From Acidimicrobiia bacterium (GTDB lineage: Bacteria > Actinomycetota > Acidimicrobiia > Acidimicrobiales > Hopanoidiivorantaceae), in NCBI GenBank assembly GCA_020027305.1, contig JAHRAM010000004.1, positions 1 through 13,942 of the forward strand: a stretch of DNA of 13,942 nucleotides. Reading direction: 5' to 3'. Every line of letters starts with the position of its first letter. Within the stretch, counting starts at the first letter, position 1. Shown piece after piece: positions 6,929-12,681 of the stretch. The position numbers were made by a program, and so were the translations under genes. The notes beneath the pieces were generated by a model. It made no database searches. It saw only the letters and a list, made by a program, of their open reading frames with translations, and was not told the DNA's origin.

Positions 6929-7912
6929 TTAAATAAGCGCTTTGGCAAAAGCGGTTAGTTCTCTGGCGATGTCTGGACCAGCTGGGGTATATAAAAGTTC
7001 GGTTGCTCCTGCTGCTTCAGCCTCACTCACTTTTTCGCGTATTTCATCTGGCGTTCCAACCCAGCCCATCCATGTTAAAGAATCTGTTTCAAGGGCAGCT
7101 TCTAGCACTGGGCGGTCAATTTCTGTCACATCTGTTACGTGACCAGTGTGAACCGTGAGATGCCGTTCATCTTCTGGCCGAGTTGCTTCAATTCGTGCTA
7201 GCCATTCAGGGCCACCTGGCATAGCCTCCAAAGCATCGGGTGCCATTTCCCACATTGCGTGATACCCAACTGTATGCCAAGGTCCAGCAGCTTCAAGCAC
7301 TCGTGGGGAAGTGGTGGATTCGTCACCATCTAACACGGTGCCGTTTACCATTTGAACTTGCCAATCCCATTTGTGTGAGGCATCTATTCCGATTCCCATC
7401 AAACCATCAGCCACTTCCTTGGCAATCCCTTGCCCTTTTGCCCCAAAAGCTGAAAGCAAGATTGGAGTTTCAATCGGTCGGGGAGGGCCATATTTTTCAA
7501 CGTGAATCATCTGGCATTTTTTGCCATCAACCTCGACCACCTCCCCAGCTAACAAACCTTTTAGCTGGCGAACATAATCGCCGACAAACTTCCAGCTCAG
7601 TGCTTTTTGCCCAAGGGTCAAACAAGCTGTATATCCAGTTCCAAAGGCACACGCTAATCGACCGCCAGAAATTCGCTGAACGGATGCCACAGCTGAAGCA
7701 GTTGCCATAACATGTCTAAGGTGGGGAACAAGCACGGCAGTTCCAAGCCCAATCTTTTTGGTGTTTTCAGCAATTAGGGCTAGGTGTATCCAAACATCTT
7801 CATAAAGGGAAGCCGAGTCAAATAGCCAAACCCGCTCATATCCGAGCTTTTCAGCTAACTTAGCTAGCTCAACTGACTCTTCACCAGGGGCAATTCCACA
7901 AGAAATCTTCAC
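6929..7912 (-). CDS. LLM-class F420-dependent oxidoreductase
   Basis: A TIM-barrel enzyme of the luciferase-like monooxygenase superfamily, in the branch that uses coenzyme F420 as hydride carrier; the substrate is unknown. The 327 residues begin with the first strand MKISCGIAPG, then KLAEKLGYERVWLFDS (18-33), the GLGTAVLVPHLRHVMATA strand-loop (55-72), SVQRISGGRLACAFGTGY (77-94) and LLSAFGAKG (152-160), all typical of the LLM fold. The pattern resembles the mycobacterial F420-dependent LLM group. The start is GTG (7910-7912); an in-frame stop lies four codons upstream, so no longer start exists. No Shine-Dalgarno sequence is visible. It is transcribed away from the dioxygenase cluster and shares the 409-base divergent region with it, with a candidate promoter at 7949-7978. 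It may be related functionally to the dioxygenases, but only position suggests that. Confidence 0.87.
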   Translation of the reverse strand: MKISCGIAPGEESVELAKLAEKLGYERVWLFDSASLYEDVWIHLALIAENTKKIGLGTAVLVPHLRHVMATASAVASVQRISGGRLACAFGTGYTACLTLGQKALSWKFVGDYVRQLKGLLAGEVVEVDGKKCQMIHVEKYGPPRPIETPILLSAFGAKGQGIAKEVADGLMGIGIDASHKWDWQVQMVNGTVLDGDESTTSPRVLEAAGPWHTVGYHAMWEMAPDALEAMPGGPEWLARIEATRPEDERHLTVHTGHVTDVTEIDRPVLEAALETDSLTWMGWVGTPDEIREKVSEAEAAGATELLYTPAGPDIARELTAFAKALI

Positions 7913-7948
7913 ACTATTATTTTAATTATTTTGAGGAAAAACTTAAAA

Positions 7949-7978
7949 ATCATAAAAATATATATTTGAGCCAATCAA
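7949..7978 (-). promoter_or_regulatory. Candidate promoter for the LLM oxidoreductase gene
   Basis: On the minus strand, TTGATT (7978-7973) and TATGAT (7954-7949) are separated by 18 bases, close to the sigma-70-type consensus. Transcription would start near 7942 and leave a leader of about 30 bases before the GTG. In a region this AT-rich, chance matches are common. Confidence 0.35.
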
Positions 7979-8031
7979 CGCAAAATCACGTGTTGTACGC
8001 CCGTGTTCTCTATAAATTCGTATAAATACAA

Positions 8032-8043
8032 TATGTGCACATA
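8032..8043. promoter_or_regulatory. Perfect 12-bp palindrome, possible operator
   Basis: TATGTGCACATA reads the same on both strands. It lies between the LLM gene and the dioxygenase cluster, about where a repressor or activator dimer controlling one or both could bind. No regulator gene is adjacent, and the binding protein is unknown. Confidence 0.35.
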
Positions 8044-8171
8044 CTAGAAAGCCCAGACAATAAAAACCTTAAACTATCAAAAGCTGAGCAAAAAGCATGG
8101 ATAAAGCCCCAATTTTCCATTTGCCTTAAACAGGCACCTCTCACAATTAAGCCTTGCAACAATATATTTCA

Positions 8172-8200
8172 CAGTGCTAAATTGTAGCATTGCATTTTTT
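8172..8200 (+). terminator. Hairpin followed by a T-run, candidate terminator or attenuator
   Basis: The stem pairs 8172-8179 with 8185-8192 (eight pairs including one G-T, core TGCTA/TAGCA) around the loop AATTG. CA and six T follow (8195-8200). It faces the plus strand, yet no plus-strand gene ends upstream. It would therefore end a small RNA or a leader transcript before the dioxygenase genes. The stem is short and AT-rich. Confidence 0.33.
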
Positions 8201-8235
8201 ATAGCTAATTTATTTCGTGTAAAATAAAAGAAAAC

Positions 8236-8260
8236 ATAAACATACGCATTAAATGTTTAT
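8236..8260. promoter_or_regulatory. 8-bp inverted repeat upstream of the dioxygenase cluster
   Basis: ATAAACAT (8236-8243) and ATGTTTAT (8253-8260) are perfect inverted arms with a 9-base spacer, ending five bases before the candidate -35 of the first dioxygenase gene. The size and spacing suit a dimeric regulator. AT-richness weakens the case. Confidence 0.35.
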
Positions 8261-8264
8261 TGTG

Positions 8265-8294
8265 TTAATTTAAAAATATAGCTAAAGTTATAAA
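8265..8294 (+). promoter_or_regulatory. Candidate promoter of the dioxygenase cluster
   Basis: TTAATT (8265-8270) and TATAAA (8289-8294) are 18 bases apart. A start near 8301 would give a leader of about 20 bases containing the strong ribosome-binding site. The -35 match is poor. Confidence 0.28.
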
Positions 8295-8307
8295 AACCAA
8301 CTCACCA

Positions 8308-8316
8308 AAGGGGGAG
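8308..8316 (+). promoter_or_regulatory. Strong ribosome-binding site of the first dioxygenase gene
   Basis: AAGGGGGAG lies five bases before the ATG at 8322. It fixes that start and stands out because most housekeeping genes in this window have no clear Shine-Dalgarno sequence. Confidence 0.75.
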
Positions 8317-8321
8317 AAATA

Positions 8322-9299
8322 ATGTCAACAACAATTGCAACTGCTAAAGAAGATACATCTAAGCAAGTTCATCCTGGCTCAAAGCTAGAAAATGGGCGTT
8401 TTTATATCAGCAAGTATGGAACCTCAGTCGGCCCTGTCTCACATATCAGACAAGAACGTGAAGAACTGCTTGCAAAAGAATGGGAGAATTTCTCGGTCAA
8501 GTTGATGAGCGCCACAATCGGTGGGATGGTCTCAGGCGTTGATTTGCGTGAAGACTTGTCAGACGATGTCATTGCCGAGTTGCGAAGTGCGCTTTTGGCC
8601 TACAAGGTTTTATTTTTCCGTGACCAGCCTGTTAGCGGTGAACAGCACAGAGCTTTTGCCAAGCGGTTTGGAGAGCTAGAAATTCATCCATTTTTGCCAA
8701 GTACTGAAGGCGACCCTGAGTTAGTGCGATTTGAAAAAACTCCACAGATGAGCGGGTATGAAAACGGATGGCATAGCGATGTGAGTTGGAGGGAAACTCC
8801 TTCTATGGCTGCTATTCTTCATGGGGTTGATGTTCCAACTTCTGGTGGGGATACCTTGTTTGCCGACATGTGCGCTGCCTATGATGGGTTGAGCGAGAAA
8901 ATGAAAGAACGTATTGATTCACTTCATGCAGTTCATGATTATGTTCAGGCGTTTGGGCCAGCTGTGCCAGACGACAAAAAAGAAGAGATGCGCGAGCAAT
9001 ATCCAACCGTTCTTCACCCAGTGGTTAGAACACACCCTGAAACTGGGCGGAAAATTCTTTACGTGAATCGCTTTTTCGTATCCCATATTGAGGGCATGCC
9101 CGAAGAAGAAAGCCATGAGCTGTTGCTACGGTTGTGCCGTGAAGCAGAATATATAGAATATCAATGCCGCTTCAAATGGGAAAAAGATTCCATCGCCTTT
9201 TGGGATAATCGCGCCGTTCAGCATTATGCAGCAAGCGACTATTGGCCTGAAACCAGAATAGTTGAGCGAGCCAGCATCATTGGCGACCGCCCAGTTTAA
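8322..9299 (+). CDS. TauD/TfdA-family Fe(II)/2-oxoglutarate dioxygenase, paralogue 1
   Basis: A cytoplasmic dioxygenase that should couple 2-oxoglutarate decarboxylation to hydroxylation of an organic substrate; the family includes taurine, alkylsulfate and phenoxyalkanoate dioxygenases. Of 325 residues, the TauD core starts at about 58. The iron ligands are H151 and D153 in GWHSDVSW and H301 in AVQHYAASDYWPETR. T178 in GDTLFADM and R316, 15 residues after the last histidine as in TauD, should bind 2-oxoglutarate. The first 57 residues include YGTSVGPVSHIRQEREELL (32-50), a block shared by all three copies and not usual in TauD. The ATG has the strong AAGGGGGAG site. No sulfonate transporter or regulator adjoins, so the substrate is unknown and tauD is not assigned. 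A 148-base gap separates it from copy 2. Confidence 0.92.
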   Translation: MSTTIATAKEDTSKQVHPGSKLENGRFYISKYGTSVGPVSHIRQEREELLAKEWENFSVKLMSATIGGMVSGVDLREDLSDDVIAELRSALLAYKVLFFRDQPVSGEQHRAFAKRFGELEIHPFLPSTEGDPELVRFEKTPQMSGYENGWHSDVSWRETPSMAAILHGVDVPTSGGDTLFADMCAAYDGLSEKMKERIDSLHAVHDYVQAFGPAVPDDKKEEMREQYPTVLHPVVRTHPETGRKILYVNRFFVSHIEGMPEEESHELLLRLCREAEYIEYQCRFKWEKDSIAFWDNRAVQHYAASDYWPETRIVERASIIGDRPV

Positions 9300-9447
9300 A
9301 TGGGAGCTTGCTTAAATATCACATATTGAGTAACTAGGTCAAGACAAGTTAAGAGCTTGCAAAAAAACTACTAGAAGAACAAGCGATTCAAAAAGCGCTA
9401 AAAAATCTCAAGGCTTAAATACATAGATAATAAATTCCCATAGATAA

Positions 9448-10419
9448 ATGACAAAAGTTTTAACCGCCCATAAAGACACATCCCAGCAAGTCGATATTGG
9501 CTCAAAGTTGCCAGGGCGTATTTATATTGAGCGCTATGGGGCTGAAGTTGGCCCTGTTTCACATATCCATAAAGAAAGAGAGCAACTGCTTTCAATGAAG
9601 TGGAGTCATTTCTCGGTTGAACCAATGAGCGCCACCATCGGTGGAACAATATCTGGCATTGACTTGCGTCAAGACTTGTCAGACGATGTTATTGCTGAGT
9701 TGCGAAGTGCTCTTTTGGCATATAAGGTATTATTTTTCCGCAACCAACCCATTAATCCCGAACAACATGTTGCTTTTGCCAAGCGGTTTGGTGAGTTAGA
9801 AGTTCATCCATTTTTGCCAAGCCTTGAGGGTGTTCCTGAGTTAGTGCGTTTTGAAAAGAACGCCGAAACGGGTGCTTATGCAAATGGTTGGCACAGCGAT
9901 GTGAGCTGGAGAGAATGCCCGTCTATGGGAGCCATCCTTCACGGCATTAAAATCCCTGCTTCAAGTGGAGACACCCTGTTTGCCGATATGTGCGCTGCTT
10001 ATGACGGTCTAAGCGATGAAATGAAAGAACGTATCGATTCGCTTAAAGCCGTTCATGACTATGTGCAGGTTTTTGGCTCGACCGTGCCAGAAGAAAAACG
10101 AGAAGAGATGCGAGAGCAGTATCCTCCCGTTAGTCACCCAGTGGTTAGAACTCACCCAGAAACTGGCAGAAAGATTATTTATGTGAATCGCTTTTTCACT
10201 TCTCATATTGAGGGAGTTTCAGAAGAAGAGAGCAAAGAGTTGTTGCTGGCTCTTTCTCGTGAGGCAGAATATGTGGAATATCAGTGCCGTTTTAAGTGGC
10301 AAAAAGATTCCATAGCCTTCTGGGATAATCGAGCAGTTCAGCACTATGCAGCAAGCGATTATTGGCCTGAAACCAGAATAGGCGAGCGAGCCAGTATTAT
10401 CGGCGATAGGCCTGTTTAA
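9448..10419 (+). CDS. TauD/TfdA-family Fe(II)/2-oxoglutarate dioxygenase, paralogue 2
   Basis: The second of the three tandem dioxygenases, 323 residues, aligning with copy 1 over nearly its whole length. Iron ligands H149 and D151 (GWHSDVSW) and H299 are present, with T176 in GDTLFADM and R314 for 2-oxoglutarate. It differs from the other copies around the active-site entrance (EKNAETGAYANGW against EKTPQMSGYENGW in copy 1) and in HGIKIPASSGD, where copies 1 and 3 have GGD. Such changes may alter substrate choice. The ATG at 9448 has no Shine-Dalgarno sequence, unlike its neighbours, so it may have its own promoter in the 148-base gap or be translated poorly. Copy 3 starts 28 bases after its stop, so the two are likely co-transcribed. 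Confidence 0.92.
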   Translation: MTKVLTAHKDTSQQVDIGSKLPGRIYIERYGAEVGPVSHIHKEREQLLSMKWSHFSVEPMSATIGGTISGIDLRQDLSDDVIAELRSALLAYKVLFFRNQPINPEQHVAFAKRFGELEVHPFLPSLEGVPELVRFEKNAETGAYANGWHSDVSWRECPSMGAILHGIKIPASSGDTLFADMCAAYDGLSDEMKERIDSLKAVHDYVQVFGSTVPEEKREEMREQYPPVSHPVVRTHPETGRKIIYVNRFFTSHIEGVSEEESKELLLALSREAEYVEYQCRFKWQKDSIAFWDNRAVQHYAASDYWPETRIGERASIIGDRPV

Positions 10420-10433
10420 AAATAATCAGAGAC

Positions 10434-10440
10434 AAAGGAG
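10434..10440 (+). promoter_or_regulatory. Ribosome-binding site of the third dioxygenase gene
   Basis: AAAGGAG lies seven bases before the ATG at 10448, in the 28-base gap after the second dioxygenase gene. It settles the start and thus the long low-complexity N-terminus of that protein. Confidence 0.72.
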
Positions 10441-10447
10441 CAAAGAC

Positions 10448-11488
10448 ATGTCAACAAAAACAATAAAAGAGGCAACAAAAAATACCTCAAAAAAAGATGC
10501 TGATAATAAAAATGGCAACAGTGTAAATGCCAAAGACAATTCTAGTGATAAGGATGACGCTGATGGGCCGATTTTGGGAAGCGGACGTTCTTATTTCAAC
10601 GATTATGGAGTAGCAGTTGGCCCAATAACTCACATCCGTGAAGAGCGAGAGCAATTGCTATCTGCCAAGTGGAACAACTTCTCAGTTCAGCTAATGGGAG
10701 CAACTATAGGGGGGTTGGTATCAAACATTGATTTGCGTGAAGAGCTTTCAGATGAAATAATTGCTGAGTTGCGAAGTGCGCTTTTGGCATACAAGGTTTT
10801 GTTTTTCCGCGACCAGCCCATTAGCTCAGAACAACATGTCGCATTTGCCAAGCGATTTGGCGAGTTGGAGGTTCATCCGTTTTTGCCAGGCGCTGAAGGA
10901 GTTCCCGAGCTGGTGCGGTTTGAAAAGAGTGCAGAAATGGGTGGGTATGAAAACGGCTGGCACAGCGACGTTACTTGGAGAGAAGTTCCGTCTATGGGAG
11001 CCATCCTTCATAACATTGAGGCGCCAGCGGTCGGAGGTGACACACACTTTGCTGATATGTGTGCTATCTATGATGGCTTGAGCGATGAAATGAAAGAACG
11101 CATTGATTCACTTTATGCGGTTCATGATTATATACAGGCATTTGCGGTCTTGGTGCCAGAAGATAAAAAAGAAGAGATGCGAAAGCAGTATCCGCCAGTC
11201 ACCCATCCAGTGGTTAGAACTCACCCAGAAACTGGGCGAAAGATTCTTTATTTAAATCGTTTCTTCGTCTCCCACATTGAGGGGATTCCAAAAGAAGAAA
11301 GCACTGAGTTGATAGATGCTCTGTGCCGTGAGGCAGACTATCAAGAATATCAATGCCACTTTAAGTGGGAAAAAGACTCTATTGCATTTTGGGACAATCG
11401 CGCCGTTCAGCATTATGCCTCAAGTGATTATTGGCCTGAGGTGCGAATAGGCGAGCGAGCCAGCATCATTGGCGACCGCCCTGTTTAG
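10448..11488 (+). CDS. TauD/TfdA-family Fe(II)/2-oxoglutarate dioxygenase, paralogue 3
   Basis: The third tandem dioxygenase, 346 residues. The first roughly 40 are low-complexity, rich in Lys, Asn, Asp and Ser, and have no counterpart of that length in copies 1 and 2. The AAAGGAG site supports this long start. The shared block YGVAVGPITHIREEREQLL (53-71) follows, then the core with iron ligands H172 and D174 (GWHSDVTW) and H322, and T199 and R337 for 2-oxoglutarate. The motif after T199 reads GGDTHFADM where the others have GGDTLFADM or SGDTLFADM, placing a histidine near the active site. The stop is only 15 bases from the end of the convergent lipoprotein gene. The substrate is unknown; an enzyme with specificity diverged from the other two is likely. 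Confidence 0.92.
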   Translation: MSTKTIKEATKNTSKKDADNKNGNSVNAKDNSSDKDDADGPILGSGRSYFNDYGVAVGPITHIREEREQLLSAKWNNFSVQLMGATIGGLVSNIDLREELSDEIIAELRSALLAYKVLFFRDQPISSEQHVAFAKRFGELEVHPFLPGAEGVPELVRFEKSAEMGGYENGWHSDVTWREVPSMGAILHNIEAPAVGGDTHFADMCAIYDGLSDEMKERIDSLYAVHDYIQAFAVLVPEDKKEEMRKQYPPVTHPVVRTHPETGRKILYLNRFFVSHIEGIPKEESTELIDALCREADYQEYQCHFKWEKDSIAFWDNRAVQHYASSDYWPEVRIGERASIIGDRPV

Positions 11489-11503
11489 GCAGTGCTGTTT
11501 TTG

Positions 11504-11890
11504 TTACAGGCATCCACCACTGCCATCTAGCTTTTTCTTTTCGTTCGTATACTTGAGAATTTTTTCGTGGGTAGAGCCAGGCACTGCTTGTTGTGCTGAA
11601 AGTAGGGTTGGGTTGTTTTTTAGTTCGTTGTTAAATGTTTCAAAGTCTTCAAAAGCAATATTGTTTTTGATTTCGCCATAGACACAGTCGCAATAATTAG
11701 TAATATCTTGTATTTCGTTGTTCGTGCTTTTTAAACAAGCATCTAAAAAATTCTGTTCCACTCGAGGCTTTCCATTTTCTAAAATCTGATCATCATAGCT
11801 CTTTGGATTTCCAGGCGAGTCTGTGTGAATACATCCAGCGGCAAATAGCGAAATACACAAAATCAAAAGGGGCAAGAATATTTTTTTCAT
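11504..11890 (-). CDS. Small cysteine-containing lipoprotein, unknown function
   Basis: 128 residues. It starts with MKK, a hydrophobic stretch (4-18) and the lipobox LFAAGC, so C20 should be lipidated and the protein anchored on the outer face of the cytoplasmic membrane. The mature part has C52, C67 and C69 (NYCDCVYGEI) and C127. The pattern C-x14-C-x-C with a following EDFETF helix recalls small uncharacterised actinobacterial secreted proteins, where the cysteines may form disulfides or bind metal. It follows the glycosylase gene after 39 bases on the same strand and ends 15 bases from the convergent dioxygenase gene. No Shine-Dalgarno sequence is seen. Lipoprotein status is well supported; the role is unknown. 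Confidence 0.8.
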   Translation of the reverse strand: MKKIFLPLLILCISLFAAGCIHTDSPGNPKSYDDQILENGKPRVEQNFLDACLKSTNNEIQDITNYCDCVYGEIKNNIAFEDFETFNNELKNNPTLLSAQQAVPGSTHEKILKYTNEKKKLDGSGGCL

Positions 11891-11929
11891 TGGTTTTTAT
11901 ATTTTGCTTTTATATTTCACATTTCACTT

Positions 11930-12610
11930 TCATATACCACTGAGCCTCTTTGCTCTCTTAATAACTTTATCAAACATAGGGCGAGTTAGTTTTTTGGTGA
12001 ATGTATTTTGCTGGCTACAGTGATAAGAACAGACGATGGTTTGACCAGTTTCTAATTTGACCTCTAGGCCATGTGCAAATTTAGGCTTAGGTTTTAATCC
12101 AACTAGCTCGGCCACAGAGGCATACCCATAGCTCCCCAAAACGAAAAACACTTTCACAGATTTCAAGCAAGCCAGCTCTGTTTCAATGAATGGTTTGCAG
12201 TTTTCCTTTTCAGAGGGGATTGGTTTGTTAGCGGGCGGCGCACATTTCACAGGCGCAGTTATGAATACTTCTTTTAGCTTTAGCCCATCATCTACTGAAA
12301 CTGCTTCGGACTGGCTAGAAAGCCCCGCTCTATAAAGAGCATCATATAGCCACACCCCAGACTGGTCACCAGTAAACATTCTTCCCGTTCTGTTTGAGCC
12401 ATGTGCGCCAGGGGCAAGCCCAACTATAAGAATTTTCGCCTTTGGGTCGCCAAAACCTGGAACTGGCTTGCCCCAATATTTTTCGTCAGCATAGGCAGCT
12501 CGTTTTTGGGTTGCTACTTGCTCTCGCCACTCTACCAATCGTGGACATTTTCGACATTTCACTACTTCTTTCTCTAAATCATTAAGGGTCAAGGTTTTTC
12601 TGGCAGCCAT
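11930..12610 (-). CDS. Uracil-DNA glycosylase, family 5 (UDGb)-like, iron-sulfur type
   Basis: Removes uracil (and in this family often hypoxanthine or other deaminated bases) from DNA as the first step of base excision repair. Of 226 residues, C19 and C22 (KCRKC), C123 (VKCAPP) and C138 (KENC) are the four expected ligands of the 4Fe-4S cluster. The active-site motif GLAPGAHGSNRTGR (64-77) with MFTGDQSG after it is diagnostic of family 5 rather than family 4, which has GEAPG. The second catalytic region reads SYHCSQQNTFTKKLT (195-209), where a proline normally follows the histidine (HPS); here it is C198. The start is ATG (12608-12610). The FrhB-like gene lies 71 bases upstream on the same strand. 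Confidence 0.9.
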   Translation of the reverse strand: MAARKTLTLNDLEKEVVKCRKCPRLVEWREQVATQKRAAYADEKYWGKPVPGFGDPKAKILIVGLAPGAHGSNRTGRMFTGDQSGVWLYDALYRAGLSSQSEAVSVDDGLKLKEVFITAPVKCAPPANKPIPSEKENCKPFIETELACLKSVKVFFVLGSYGYASVAELVGLKPKPKFAHGLEVKLETGQTIVCSYHCSQQNTFTKKLTRPMFDKVIKRAKRLSGI

Positions 12611-12644
12611 ATCTTAATTTTTGCCTTTCTTTTTCCCTCGCTAA

Positions 12645-12672
12645 TTTAATCGTCAATTTTAATCGTCAATTT
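12645..12672. repeat. Two tandem 13-bp units between the FrhB-like gene and the glycosylase gene
   Basis: TTTAATCGTCAAT occurs at 12645-12657 and 12658-12670, with TT (12671-12672) beginning a third partial unit. It may be a replication-slippage product or a paired binding site upstream of the glycosylase start. Confidence 0.7.
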
Positions 12673-12681
12673 AATTAGAAA

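Larger units (their letters stand above)
7913..8321. other. 409-base AT-rich divergent intergenic region with several inverted repeats
   Basis: This is the longest non-coding stretch in the window, between the LLM gene (minus) and the first dioxygenase (plus). I see no gene here; the best frame is a 10-codon ATG frame starting near 8093. It holds CACGTG (7988-7993), a perfect 12-bp palindrome TATGTGCACATA (8032-8043), the hairpin TGCCT-TAAAC-AGGCA (8122-8136), a second hairpin with a T-run (8172-8200) and an 8-bp inverted repeat (8236-8260). Candidate promoters lie at both ends. It could be a two-sided control region, perhaps with a structured leader or a small RNA on the plus strand. No known riboswitch class is recognised. 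Confidence 0.6.

Noticed and set aside
7240..7710. 156-residue plus-strand open frame inside the LLM gene
   Set aside because: It is antisense to a gene with clear LLM motifs and has low-quality composition.
9304..9360. GAGCTTGC repeated at 9304-9311 and 9353-9360
   Set aside because: Eight bases occurring twice in a 148-base gap, with no matching flanks; likely chance.
9353..9418. Frame in the gap between dioxygenase copies 1 and 2 giving ELAKKLLEEQAIQKALKNLK
   Set aside because: It looks helix-like, but a stop lies immediately upstream, there is no start codon or ribosome-binding site, and A-rich sequence easily yields such Lys/Leu strings. It may be a remnant, but this cannot be supported.
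8322..11488. Naming the dioxygenases tauD (taurine catabolism)
   Set aside because: Only the fold and cofactor residues are shown. There is no taurine transporter or regulator, and the N-terminal extension differs, so substrate and symbol are not supported.
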